NCBI RefSeq assembly: GCF_016522075.1
Contig: NZ_JAEHFW010000001.1
Coordinates: forward strand, 1,860,001-1,924,000
Direction: 5' to 3'
Source: Mucilaginibacter segetis
GTDB taxonomy: Bacteria > Bacteroidota > Bacteroidia > Sphingobacteriales > Sphingobacteriaceae
Length of the DNA stretch: 64,000 nucleotides
In this document: positions 14,793 to 23,933 of the stretch, one piece after another
Layout of the letters: each line of letters begins with the position of its first letter
Position numbering within the stretch: the stretch's first letter is position 1
Translations under genes and position numbers: made by a program
Notes under the pieces: model-generated
Databases searched by the model: none
Told to the model about the DNA's origin: nothing
The model's input: only the letters and a program-made list of their open reading frames with translations

Positions 14793-14876
14793 GGTGAGTT
14801 CAATTGGTTAATGCTACTTTAACGAGTTAAAATACAAAGAAATATGGTGATAGGTTCGAATCCCTCCCTCACCGCA
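14793..14876 (+). other. tRNA 3'-end fragment / tRNA-like sequence, probable attachment site
   Basis: The last 26 bases read as a T-loop and acceptor end: GGTTCGAATCCCTCCC then TCACCG. The T-loop is TTCGAAT and the 3' acceptor strand is CCTCACC plus G. Upstream, GGTGAG (14793-14798) can pair with CTCACC at tRNA spacing, but the T-stem left arm (ATAGG rather than GAGGG), the anticodon arm and the seventh acceptor pair do not fold, so this is not a working tRNA. A 3' fragment followed by a terminator, with GC-rich mobile DNA on the 5' side, is what integration into a tRNA 3' end leaves. Confidence 0.6.
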
Positions 14877-14900
14877 AACGTTATTATTAACGCGCAAACA

Positions 14901-14933
14901 AAAAGCCTGCAATATAAATCATTGCAGGCTTTT
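14901..14933. terminator. Strong bidirectional intrinsic terminator
   Basis: AAAAGCCTGCAAT (14901-14913) and ATTGCAGGCTTTT (14921-14933) form a perfect 13-bp stem with a 7-nt loop, with A-runs on one side and T-runs on the other. It probably terminated the tRNA gene whose 3' end precedes it, and also serves the convergent SGNH hydrolase gene. Confidence 0.9.
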
Positions 14934-14956
14934 TGTTCTTTCAGAATTATTTGTTA

Positions 14957-15685
14957 TTACGGAAAAGCAAGGAAAGATGCCTGTAATTCCCCTAATTTTT
15001 TATAGCCTGATACATTCATATGTATAGGATCGCGATAGTATAATTTTTGATTATATATATTATATCCACCTATAAAGAACTGATCAAGAATTGGTATCCC
15101 GTGAAGTTCACATACTTCTTTCTGCATTTTCACATATTCATTCATGCCATTAGCTATAAAAGGATCGTACCCGCCTCTATCATTGAAAGCCTTACTTGAA
15201 GTAAAAAAGTAAATTGTAGCATTTGGATTTAATTCATAAATCTTTTTTATACAATAATTAATTCCTCCTGCCTGAGTAGTTAACTTTGATTTATCGTAAC
15301 CATCAAATTCTGTATAATCGGTATAAGATCCAATAGCTCTGTGACCTGTATAGTCATTAGTTGAAGCCCAAAGAATATATATGTCAAATACACCAGCTTC
15401 ATCTACCTGTTGCTGAAGAGATTTTCCTTGTAATGAAGAGAAACCCGCACCGGGAACTCCATAATTTGTAATATTCATGCCGAGGCGCCTCTTCCATATA
15501 ATTTTCGCGCTATCACTTTCAGGTATTACAGAAACGGATCCCCCAAATACCGCTACAGACTTTCCGTAGTTGAAGGAGCTTTTAAAAGCTGAATCCTTGA
15601 TTTCATTTTGTGAAAAAACTCTACCGGACAATACAAGAAAAAACACAACTAAATAATTCACTCTTACCTTCATTATAAATTTCAT
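14957..15685 (-). CDS. Secreted SGNH/GDSL-type hydrolase
   Basis: The 242-aa product begins with a signal peptide (MKFIMKVRVNYLVVFFLVLS, cleavage near FSQ). Block I is VFGGSVSVIPES (nucleophile Ser in GGS), the block III Asn lies in WASTNDY, and the block V Asp-x-x-His is RDPIHMN near residue 222. This marks an SGNH hydrolase, probably acting on acetyl or other esters on glycans outside the cytoplasm. The start at 15685 gives a good signal peptide; 15673 is an alternative. It is the first gene of the AT-rich chromosomal side. Confidence 0.82.
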   Translation of the reverse strand: MKFIMKVRVNYLVVFFLVLSGRVFSQNEIKDSAFKSSFNYGKSVAVFGGSVSVIPESDSAKIIWKRRLGMNITNYGVPGAGFSSLQGKSLQQQVDEAGVFDIYILWASTNDYTGHRAIGSYTDYTEFDGYDKSKLTTQAGGINYCIKKIYELNPNATIYFFTSSKAFNDRGGYDPFIANGMNEYVKMQKEVCELHGIPILDQFFIGGYNIYNQKLYYRDPIHMNVSGYKKLGELQASFLAFP

Positions 15686-15847
15686 AGTTATAAGTATGCC
15701 CAAATTTAGTAATAATGTTTAAAGTAGCGTAACTGAGGGGAAACGCATTATTTTGCCGTTATGTCATTCCCCGGTATTTTAAACTATATTATACGAACAA
15801 TTTGGCAGAGTATTCGTTTTTTTAGCTTTAATTCAATTAATATCGTT

Positions 15848-16732
15848 ATGTCCAAAACAATAAATTCAACTGTAATCATAGGAAAATCCTCAAATAAACC
15901 TTTAACAGCACGTCGTCCTGGATATGGAACTATGCGATTAACCGGTGAAGGATTTTTTGGGGAGCCTGCCAATCGCCCGGCAGCATTAAAAATACTAAAA
16001 AGAGCAGTTGAACTTGGTGTAAATTACATAGATACTGCAGACTTTTACGGGCCGGGAGTTACCAACCGTTTAATTGCAGAAGCCCTCTATCCATATCCGG
16101 TCGATTTAATAATCGGAACAAAGGTAGGCGCCAAACGTGGGGATGATAAAAGCTGGAACCCATTTACTAAACCGGAGCAATTGAGGGAAAGTATCGAAAA
16201 TAACTTAAAGGAATTGAAACAAGAGCAGCTTTCGCTGGTGCATTTCCGTTTTATGAATGGTGGCGAAGAAACATTTGAGGAATCTTTAGCAGCTATGTTT
16301 GATATGCAAAAAGAAGGTAAAATATTACATGTCGGACTAAGCAACGTGTCTAAGGATTTATTACAAAATGGGTTAAAAATGGGTAAAATTGCCAGTGTAC
16401 AAAATCTTTATGGTTACACTCAGCGCACCACCCTAAGCGGCCATTTAGGGGGCGCAGGAGGTGAAGAGATAATGGATTTGCTTGAAGAAAATCAAATACC
16501 TCTTATACCTTATTTCTCTTTACAAACCTCAATAGGAAAAGACCAAACTAAGATAGAGCAGGTAGCAGAAAAATATGGACTAACTACTGCGCAAATGAAT
16601 ATTACCTGGTTACTTAACCGTTCGCCATTAATGTTGCCCATACCCGGAACGACATCAATTGAGCACCTCGAGGAAAATTTAAAAGCGGCACATATCATTC
16701 TTACAAACGAGGACATTGAGTTTTTGGCTTAA
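15848..16732 (+). CDS. Aldo/keto reductase
   Basis: The 294-aa protein is a NADPH-dependent aldo/keto reductase: the Asp and Tyr of the tetrad lie in NYIDTADFYGPG, Lys in IGTKVG and His in LVHFRFM; the cofactor loop is PIPGTTSIEHLEENLKA near the C-terminus. The ATG at 15848 is chosen because the longer frame (from 15761) is a hydrophobic run without family similarity. It stands alone, with a strong terminator behind it. Substrate unknown. Confidence 0.9.
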   Translation: MSKTINSTVIIGKSSNKPLTARRPGYGTMRLTGEGFFGEPANRPAALKILKRAVELGVNYIDTADFYGPGVTNRLIAEALYPYPVDLIIGTKVGAKRGDDKSWNPFTKPEQLRESIENNLKELKQEQLSLVHFRFMNGGEETFEESLAAMFDMQKEGKILHVGLSNVSKDLLQNGLKMGKIASVQNLYGYTQRTTLSGHLGGAGGEEIMDLLEENQIPLIPYFSLQTSIGKDQTKIEQVAEKYGLTTAQMNITWLLNRSPLMLPIPGTTSIEHLEENLKAAHIILTNEDIEFLA

Positions 16733-16792
16733 ATAAACCTCTGTTATCAACATATAAATAGAGAGTTGTAGAAATCATTTAATGGTAGATTG

Positions 16793-16817
16793 AAACCTGC
16801 GGTTAAACCGCAGGTTT
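16793..16817 (+). terminator. Intrinsic terminator after the aldo/keto reductase
   Basis: AAACCTGCGGT (16793-16803), a 3-nt loop, and ACCGCAGGTTT (16807-16817) form a perfect 11-bp stem followed by a run of T to 16822. Confidence 0.92.
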
Positions 16818-16834
16818 TTTTTATACTTATTTAA

Positions 16835-16842
16835 TAGATTTG
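16835..16842 (+). promoter_or_regulatory. Candidate -7 box (TAGATTTG) for the MG2/plug genes
   Basis: TAGATTTG fits the Bacteroidota -7 consensus TAnnTTTG, 35 nt upstream of the start at 16878 and just after the terminator. No TTTG is found 19-20 nt upstream, so the -33 element is weak or absent. Confidence 0.35.
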
Positions 16843-16877
16843 GCTAAATGGTTATATTAACAAAAAATATTTGTAGT

Positions 16878-19601
16878 ATGAAAAAAGTCTTCTTAACTAA
16901 TGTTGCATTAGCTTTTATTATTTTATCAGCTTTTATAAACAATGGAGACTGGCTTGCTGATATTTTATCACGTTTAGATAACCTGCGACAACAATATCCA
17001 CAGGAAAAGATCCATCTGCATTTCGATAAACCATATTATAGTATCGGAGATGATATTTGGTTTAAGGCATATGTAGTCAACGCGGAAAATAATGAACTTT
17101 CTGAATTAAGTAAGATATTATACGTTGATCTGGTTGATGATCAGGATTCAATCAGAAAAACACTTGTTTTGCCGATAGTGAATGGTTTAACGAATGGCGA
17201 TATTAAACTTACAGATTCACTCGTTGATGCAGGTAGTTATCATATTAAGGCCTATACCCGATGGATGCAAAACTTTAACAGTGATTTTATTTTCAATAAA
17301 GATATAACCATTGGCGACGCTCGAACGCCCACAAGTATTATCGGAAGCGCGAAATTTACACTTAAAAATAACCTTAATAAAAAATTAGACCTTGAGGCTT
17401 TGGTTGGTTATCAAAATCTCATTGATAAAATGCCATTAATAAAAGCTCCTGTAGCATATTCACTTAAACAAAAAAACAAGGTAATTTATTCAGGCAAAGC
17501 GGAGACGGATGATAAAGGAATGATAAAGATCAATATTCCTTTAAAAGAAGACTACAAACCTGATGATTTGTATTTACAAACTTTTTTAGTAACAAAATCC
17601 GGAGTTGAGATAAACCGGAATTTTAACATATATGATGCCGGTAAGATTTATGTGCAATTTTTTCCTGAAGGGGGAGTGCTGGTTACTGGTTTAAAATCAT
17701 TAATCGGGTTCAAAGCAATGAAATCTGATGGCAGAGGTATTAATATTTCTGGTTATATAATTGACAAAGACAATAAAAAAGTTGCAGATTTTAAATCTTT
17801 GCATGCAGGCATGGGAAGTTTTAGTTTAAAACCGGAAACAGACAACTCTTATACAGCAATAGTAAAAGATGAATTAGGAGAATTAACAAGGTATAATTTA
17901 CCAATTGCGGAAACAAGTGGCTATGTTATGAGTATTGACGGCAAAACGCTGGATGATAGCATAGCGGTCAATGTTAAACTAAGTAAGGACATTCAGAAAG
18001 GACAGGAAATAGCACTTATTGCATTACAGAATGGTATAAGCAGATACGCCAAAAAATTCAATTTGGATATGGGATCGATCAATATTCGGATACCTAAAAT
18101 AAAATTTTCAACAGGTATAGTGCAATTTACATTAGTATCATCAGATGCTACACCATATGCCGAAAGATTAATATTCATAGATCATCATGATCAGTTAAGA
18201 CTTAATTTAACTACAGATAAAAAAGTATACGGGCGTCATAATAAAGTTAATATTGAATTGATGGTAAAGGGTGCTGATAATATCCCAACAGGGGGAAGTT
18301 TTTCAGTTGCTGTGATAGATGCGCATAAAGTACACACCGATGAAAATACTGCAACAAGCATCTATTCTAATTTATTGCTTACATCAGATTTAAAGGGCTA
18401 CATAGAAGACCCTAATTATTACTTTGACAATAAGAGTCACGAAAAATCTGTTGAATTGGATAACTTGCTTTTAACCCAAGGTTGGCGACGATTTACATGG
18501 ACATCTATAAAAAACAAATCGCTTCCCGAAATTAAATATCAGCAGGATAACAATTTCAATATAAGTGGCGAAATAACTACCTTAAATGGCACACCCGTAC
18601 CTTACGGTAAAGTATCATTATATGCAGCCACATTGCAAGGCCCCATAGTAATAGATACTATTACCGACAAAAACGGGTATTTCAAAGTGGACAATTTTGA
18701 TCTTAATGGCAATCTTAAATTTATTGTTAAAGCAACTGATAATAAAGGTGAAAAAAATATAAGGATAACCTTAAATAAGCCGGTGGCACCAGTGTATAAT
18801 GCTTACCATATAAAGCAAAGCGAATTATCAACTAATAGTGTGCTCAATTATCTCAAAGCTACACAGAAAGATCTTGATGATCATCATATAGTGCTACCCG
18901 GCAAAACAAGAATGCTTAAACAGGTTGATATAAAGGGCAAGCTTTTTCCTGATAAAAACACCATACGTAATTCCAGCAAATTAGGCAGTGCCACTCCTGA
19001 TATTGTAATAAAGAAAGAAAAAATTGAACAATCCCCTAACTTGTTATTTGTGTTCAATGGGCTGCCAAATATTGAAGTAAATCCAAATAACAGAATGGTT
19101 TACATGGTGGGGAGAATTGTATCCTTGACCCGCCCTCAACGGGTACCTATGTTAGTATTATTAGACGGCATAGCCATAGAACCCGGAATGTTGAAAGACA
19201 TTCCACCCGAATCAGTGGAAGGGATTGAAATATTTAAATCGGGGGCTAATACTGCAATATATGGCAATGAAGGTTATTGGGGAGTGATACAAATAACTAC
19301 AAAGGTTGGCGAATCAGTCAACTATCAATCGCAAATAACCAATATGGCTTATATAACTGTTAATGGTTTTTCGGTTCAACGTGAATTTTATTCTCCTGTA
19401 TTTAAAACACCAGAAGATGATAAACAGTTAGATATCCGGTCAACAATTTACTGGAATCCAAATGTAACTACAGGAGATGATGGCCAAGCAACTTTCAGTT
19501 TTTATACGGCTAACGAGCCCTCCGATTACAAAGTAATTGTAGAAGGATTAGATTTCGATGGTCGTTTAGGAAGGCAAACCTACACTTTTGAAGTTAAATA
19601 G
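16878..19601 (+). CDS. Secreted MG2/TonB-plug-domain protein, paralogue 1
   Basis: The 907-aa product starts MKKVFLTNVALAFIILSAFI (signal peptide). An MG2-type macroglobulin domain follows (EKIHLHFDKPYYSIGDDIWFKA is the family hallmark, in the first 60 residues), then further MG-like domains with QFFPEGG, the helix LDNLLLTQGWRRF near the middle, a carboxypeptidase-regulatory-like repeat (ISGEITTLNGTPVPYGKV), and a TonB-receptor plug-like segment (VLLDGIAIEPGMLKDI; SVEGIEIFKSGANTAIYG; GVIQITTK). No outer-membrane beta-barrel follows; it ends in a beta domain (STIYWNPN...FSFYTANEPSDYKV). Role in envelope or nutrient uptake unknown. Confidence 0.82.
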   Translation: MKKVFLTNVALAFIILSAFINNGDWLADILSRLDNLRQQYPQEKIHLHFDKPYYSIGDDIWFKAYVVNAENNELSELSKILYVDLVDDQDSIRKTLVLPIVNGLTNGDIKLTDSLVDAGSYHIKAYTRWMQNFNSDFIFNKDITIGDARTPTSIIGSAKFTLKNNLNKKLDLEALVGYQNLIDKMPLIKAPVAYSLKQKNKVIYSGKAETDDKGMIKINIPLKEDYKPDDLYLQTFLVTKSGVEINRNFNIYDAGKIYVQFFPEGGVLVTGLKSLIGFKAMKSDGRGINISGYIIDKDNKKVADFKSLHAGMGSFSLKPETDNSYTAIVKDELGELTRYNLPIAETSGYVMSIDGKTLDDSIAVNVKLSKDIQKGQEIALIALQNGISRYAKKFNLDMGSINIRIPKIKFSTGIVQFTLVSSDATPYAERLIFIDHHDQLRLNLTTDKKVYGRHNKVNIELMVKGADNIPTGGSFSVAVIDAHKVHTDENTATSIYSNLLLTSDLKGYIEDPNYYFDNKSHEKSVELDNLLLTQGWRRFTWTSIKNKSLPEIKYQQDNNFNISGEITTLNGTPVPYGKVSLYAATLQGPIVIDTITDKNGYFKVDNFDLNGNLKFIVKATDNKGEKNIRITLNKPVAPVYNAYHIKQSELSTNSVLNYLKATQKDLDDHHIVLPGKTRMLKQVDIKGKLFPDKNTIRNSSKLGSATPDIVIKKEKIEQSPNLLFVFNGLPNIEVNPNNRMVYMVGRIVSLTRPQRVPMLVLLDGIAIEPGMLKDIPPESVEGIEIFKSGANTAIYGNEGYWGVIQITTKVGESVNYQSQITNMAYITVNGFSVQREFYSPVFKTPEDDKQLDIRSTIYWNPNVTTGDDGQATFSFYTANEPSDYKVIVEGLDFDGRLGRQTYTFEVK

Positions 19602-19654
19602 CTTTATTTTAAAGTTGGCGTTTTTAATATTATTAACGACATATATATTCTTAT

Positions 19655-22369
19655 ATGAAAAAAGCATACTTAAGTGGCATTTTTTTAACTTTAATTGCAT
19701 TATCGTCTTTTATCACCGATGGTGATTGGCTGACCGGCATCTTATCCCGTTTAAATAGTCGCAGGGAACAGTATCCGCAGGAAAAGGTATACATGCATTT
19801 TGATAAGCCTTACTACATTATTGGCGAAGATATTTGGTTTAAGGCATACATAGTAAATGCGGAAAGAAATGAGCTTTCAGCATTAAGTAAGATTTTGTAC
19901 GTTGATTTGATTGACGATCAGGATTCAATCAAAAAAACAGTTGTTTTGCCAATAGTAAACGGCTTAACCAACGGTGACATTAAACTTACAGATTCATTAG
20001 TACATCCGGGCAATTATCACATTAAAGCCTATACCCGTTGGATGCAAAACTTTAGCAGTGATTTTATTTTTGACAAAAAAATATTTATAGGTGATGCCCG
20101 TACTGAAACAAGCGTACTTGCTGATGCTAAATTCACCTTCGATGATAAGCACCATTTGCAAGCCGTAGTAGCTTATAAAAAACTGGAAGATAAAACTCCG
20201 GTAACTAATAAACAAGTCACTTATACTTTGAATTATAAGGGGCAGCCTATAGCAAACGGAAAAACAGTTACAAATAATAGAGGATTGATAGATATAAGCA
20301 TTCGATTGAGACAGGATTACCGTGTGGAAGATCTTTATTTAAAAACTGCTATTCCGTCAAATACAGGTATTGAGATTGATCGTGATTTTGCAGTTTATGA
20401 CCTGGACAAAGCCGTCGATGTACAGTTTTTTCCCGAAGGGGGAGACTTGGTTGCAGGCTTAAGGTCAAAGGTTGGTTTTAAGGCTACCATTCCCGGTGGC
20501 AGGAGTGCAAACATTACAGGATATATAGTTGATCAGAATATTAATAAAAAAGTTGCTGTATTTACAACGGTACATGCAGGTATGGGAGTTTTTGCATTGC
20601 AGCCCCTTGCGGGCCATACCTATGTAGCCGTTGTGGAAAATAAATCAGGAAAAAGCACTAATTATCAATTACCTGCTGTTAAAAACTCCGGATATGTATT
20701 CAGTGTAAATCATACGTCGGACGATAGCGTTACTGTTAGGGTGGAAACTACTGAAGACTTCATCACCGGACAGAAAATTGCACTCATCGTACAACAAAAC
20801 GATGTAGTAAAATATGCTGCAAAAATAAAAATCGATCAGCCTTCCGTTGGTTCCCGCTTAGCTAACATTAATTTTTCTACAGGTATAACGCAGTTTACTT
20901 TATTATCTCCGGATGGTTCCCCAATTGCCGAACGTCTCATATTTATTGATCGTCATGATCAATTAAATCTTAAAATAACATCTGATAAAAAAGTTTATAA
21001 CAAACACGAAAAGGTAGATATAAGCTTGTCAGTAAAAAATAACAACATGGCCGCCGCTGGAAATTTTTCGGTTGCTGTAGTTGATGCAGGAAAAATTGAT
21101 ATGGATGAAGATAAAGTGACCTCTATATATTCCGATCTTTTACTGACTTCAGATCTGAGAGGATATATTGAAGATCCTAATTATTATTTTACAAATATAA
21201 CCCAAGATAAAGCCAGTCAGTTGGACAATTTGCTATTAACACAAGGTTGGCGTCGTTTTAAATGGACTGATATTAATAATGCAACTGTACCCGCAATAAT
21301 AAAGTATCAGCCAAGCAAAAGCTTTCAAGTCAGCGGCAAAATTACCTCACTTAATGATAAACCCATTCCATATGGTAAAATAACTTTATTTGCCAATACA
21401 GTGGCCGGACCAATAACTCTGGACACGATTGCAAATGAAGATGGGAAATTTTTGATAGACGGACTGGAATTTATGGGCATCATTAAATTTGTTGTAAAGG
21501 CAACTAATGCAAAAGACAGAAAAAACGTAAAGATATTGTTAAACAACAGACCCTTACCTGCCTATCTTCCGGAAATATTTAAATCTGATGAAGTATTTAC
21601 CATCAGCGCAATCAACTATTTAAGGAGCACTCAAAAAGATCTTGACGAAAATAATATTGTTTTGCCTGCAAAAACAAGAATGCTTAAAGAAGTTAAAATA
21701 AAGGGAAAGCTTTTTCCTGACCCAGACGCGATTGCAAATTCAAGTAAATTAGGAAGTGGCACAGCTGACATCGTAATAAAAAAAGAGAAAATTGCACAGT
21801 ATCCAAGTCTTATTTATTCATTTTACGGGTTAGCTGGATTAGAAGTAGACCCAAAAACTCAAACGGTTTATAGAATAGGCAGAGTAGTGTCCTTAACCAA
21901 ACCCGGAGGAGAACCTATGGCGATATTCTTGGATGGCGTTAAGATAGGGTCAGATATGTTAAAAGAAATCCAACCTGAATCGGTTGAAGGAATTGAAATA
22001 TTCAAATCCCTTGCCTCGACGGCAATATATGGAAGTGATGGGTATTGGGGTGTTATACAAATAACCACAAAGGTTGGCAATTCCGCAAGTTATTTTCCAC
22101 CAATAACTAATGTCAGCCATATAAAAGTCCAGGGGTATTCTATTCAACGTGAATTCTATTCTCCTGTATTTAAAACTCAGGAGGATAATAAACGGGATGA
22201 TGTCCGCTCTACTATTTATTGGAATCCTAATATTAATACCGACAAAGATGGAAAAGCAGACTTTAGTTTCTACACTGCAAATGCACCCGCAACTTATAAA
22301 GTTATAATTGAAGGATTAGATTATGAGGGCCATTTAGCACATCAAACTTATTCATTTGAGGTTAAATAG
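19655..22369 (+). CDS. Secreted MG2/TonB-plug-domain protein, paralogue 2
   Basis: The 904-aa protein is a tandem duplicate of the previous gene, colinear throughout: signal peptide (MKKAYLSGIFLTLIALSSFI), HFDKPYYIIGEDIWFKAYIVN, LTNGDIKLTDSLV, QFFPEGGDLV, RGYIEDPNYYF, LDNLLLTQGWRRFKW, plug-like SVEGIEIFKSLASTAIYG and the C-terminal STIYWNPN. It starts 53 nt after paralogue 1 and is probably co-transcribed. The middle (residues about 130-260) diverges most, which suggests specialised partners. Confidence 0.82.
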   Translation: MKKAYLSGIFLTLIALSSFITDGDWLTGILSRLNSRREQYPQEKVYMHFDKPYYIIGEDIWFKAYIVNAERNELSALSKILYVDLIDDQDSIKKTVVLPIVNGLTNGDIKLTDSLVHPGNYHIKAYTRWMQNFSSDFIFDKKIFIGDARTETSVLADAKFTFDDKHHLQAVVAYKKLEDKTPVTNKQVTYTLNYKGQPIANGKTVTNNRGLIDISIRLRQDYRVEDLYLKTAIPSNTGIEIDRDFAVYDLDKAVDVQFFPEGGDLVAGLRSKVGFKATIPGGRSANITGYIVDQNINKKVAVFTTVHAGMGVFALQPLAGHTYVAVVENKSGKSTNYQLPAVKNSGYVFSVNHTSDDSVTVRVETTEDFITGQKIALIVQQNDVVKYAAKIKIDQPSVGSRLANINFSTGITQFTLLSPDGSPIAERLIFIDRHDQLNLKITSDKKVYNKHEKVDISLSVKNNNMAAAGNFSVAVVDAGKIDMDEDKVTSIYSDLLLTSDLRGYIEDPNYYFTNITQDKASQLDNLLLTQGWRRFKWTDINNATVPAIIKYQPSKSFQVSGKITSLNDKPIPYGKITLFANTVAGPITLDTIANEDGKFLIDGLEFMGIIKFVVKATNAKDRKNVKILLNNRPLPAYLPEIFKSDEVFTISAINYLRSTQKDLDENNIVLPAKTRMLKEVKIKGKLFPDPDAIANSSKLGSGTADIVIKKEKIAQYPSLIYSFYGLAGLEVDPKTQTVYRIGRVVSLTKPGGEPMAIFLDGVKIGSDMLKEIQPESVEGIEIFKSLASTAIYGSDGYWGVIQITTKVGNSASYFPPITNVSHIKVQGYSIQREFYSPVFKTQEDNKRDDVRSTIYWNPNINTDKDGKADFSFYTANAPATYKVIIEGLDYEGHLAHQTYSFEVK

Positions 22370-22436
22370 CACTTAATTATAATATTATTAATAGTTTTAT
22401 ACCTGTTAATCCTGAACATTATCATACAAAATATTT

Positions 22437-23918
22437 ATGGCGATAGGTTTTACACCAAAATATATTGAGACCCAATATTTAGACGATATTAGTCGTGAAC
22501 AATATTTAGTTATCGCCATAGAAACAGTTAAAGTTTTGGGCTGGACAGTAAAAAAAACGAGTCTTTCCGGTTTAATAGCAAATACGAGTAAAGGTATCTT
22601 CAGCAAAAACAGCGAAATTCGAATTCAAACAGAAGGAGATGAGGTAACTTTAAAAAGCACTTCCACTGGAAATGAATTGGCGGACTGGGGAAGAAACAAA
22701 AAGAATCTGGCTTATTTTAATAAGCGGTTTTATGAAGTGCGATCAACCTATTCATTAAAACAACTTGATGAGAAATATAACGAGCTGAAAGAAAGTATAC
22801 CGCCAGGTGATGATGATCTTTTACAACAGCCTGAATTAACATCCGGTGAAAAAGCAAAGAGATTTTTTTCATTATTCGTCCCTTCTGAGGGTTATATAGT
22901 TACTCCAATTTTGATGGATGTTAACATATTGGTATTCCTGTTAATGATTATTAGTGGAGTGGGCTTTTTTCTGCCCGATACGCAAAGCATGGTCAATTGG
23001 GGAGCTAATTTTCGTCCACTAACGCTGAGTGGGGAATGGTGGAGGTTAATAACTAATTGTTTTTTACATATAGGTTTTATACACCTCATATTTAATATGT
23101 ATGCCCTGGTATACATAGGGTTACTTTTAGAAAAGCATTTAGGAACCTCCAGGTATATTGCTGCTTATTTACTTACAGGTGTTGCAGCTAGTGTCAATAG
23201 CATTTGGTGGCACGATCTCACAGTTAGTGCCGGCGCATCCGGTGCAATATTTGGATTGTATGGTGTTTTTCTGGCATTGCTAACTACCAGTTTTATAGAG
23301 AAAACCACACGTAAACCTCTGCTTATCAGTATAGGTGTATTTGTTGCTTATAACTTGATATATGGTTTAAAAGCCGGGATTGACAATGCTGCGCACTTTG
23401 GAGGCTTAATTAGCGGAATAATTATTGGTTATGCTTTTATCCCAAGTTTAAAACGGCCGGAAAACAAAGATTTTAAAGTGATCACCATCTCTTTACTTTC
23501 TATTTTGATCGTATGCTCGTCAATAGTGGTGGCAAAAAACATCCCCAATGATCTTGGAATTTACGAAGCTAAGATGAACCAGTTTGTAGTAACTGAAAAG
23601 AAGGCGCTGGGAGTAATTAACAATATATATGACAAGTCAAAATATCGTTTGCTTTATGAGCTAAAATATCAGGGGATTAATTATTGGCAGGATAACCTGA
23701 AATTACTTGACGAAGCTGATGAGCTAAAACTAAACGATAAGCTATACCTCCGCAATCAAAAGTTAAGGCATTATTGCGAACTAAGAATTAAGTGTTACAA
23801 TTTAATGTATAAATCTATTGATGAACGTACGCATGATTATGACACACAGATACAAGATTATAACAAGCAGATACAGGATATTATTAGTGAATTCGCTGCA
23901 GACCAGTCCTCACAATAA
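22437..23918 (+). CDS. Rhomboid-family intramembrane serine protease with large N-terminal domain
   Basis: The 493-aa protein has about 150 soluble N-terminal residues, then a six-helix rhomboid core at about 155-345: WWRLITNCFLHIGFIHLIFNMYAL, the catalytic Ser268 in AGASGAIFG and His320 in AAHFGG. A further membrane segment (about 347-368) and a charged coiled tail follow. It cleaves membrane proteins within the membrane. It follows the two MG2/plug genes on the same strand by 67 nt; a role in processing envelope proteins is inference only. Confidence 0.92.
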   Translation: MAIGFTPKYIETQYLDDISREQYLVIAIETVKVLGWTVKKTSLSGLIANTSKGIFSKNSEIRIQTEGDEVTLKSTSTGNELADWGRNKKNLAYFNKRFYEVRSTYSLKQLDEKYNELKESIPPGDDDLLQQPELTSGEKAKRFFSLFVPSEGYIVTPILMDVNILVFLLMIISGVGFFLPDTQSMVNWGANFRPLTLSGEWWRLITNCFLHIGFIHLIFNMYALVYIGLLLEKHLGTSRYIAAYLLTGVAASVNSIWWHDLTVSAGASGAIFGLYGVFLALLTTSFIEKTTRKPLLISIGVFVAYNLIYGLKAGIDNAAHFGGLISGIIIGYAFIPSLKRPENKDFKVITISLLSILIVCSSIVVAKNIPNDLGIYEAKMNQFVVTEKKALGVINNIYDKSKYRLLYELKYQGINYWQDNLKLLDEADELKLNDKLYLRNQKLRHYCELRIKCYNLMYKSIDERTHDYDTQIQDYNKQIQDIISEFAADQSSQ

Positions 23919-23933
23919 CTAAAAAACTACATT

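Larger units (their letters stand above)
14576..14956. other. Element end: hairpins, tRNA 3' fragment and terminator, no protein gene
   Basis: This 380-bp gap holds GCGGGCG-N6-CGCCCGC (14591-14610), a 14-bp inverted repeat with one mismatch (14620-14633 with 14657-14670), a possible -7 promoter box TAAATTTG (14734-14741), a palindromic TTTAAC-GA-GTTAAA (14818-14831), the tRNA-like sequence ending at 14876 and the terminator at 14901-14933. The base composition drops from GC-rich on the left to AT-rich on the right across this gap. Confidence 0.7.

Noticed and set aside
14793..14876. Functional tRNA gene
   Set aside because: GGTGAG and CTCACC can pair, but the T-stem, anticodon stem and seventh acceptor pair do not form; only the 3' end is tRNA-like.
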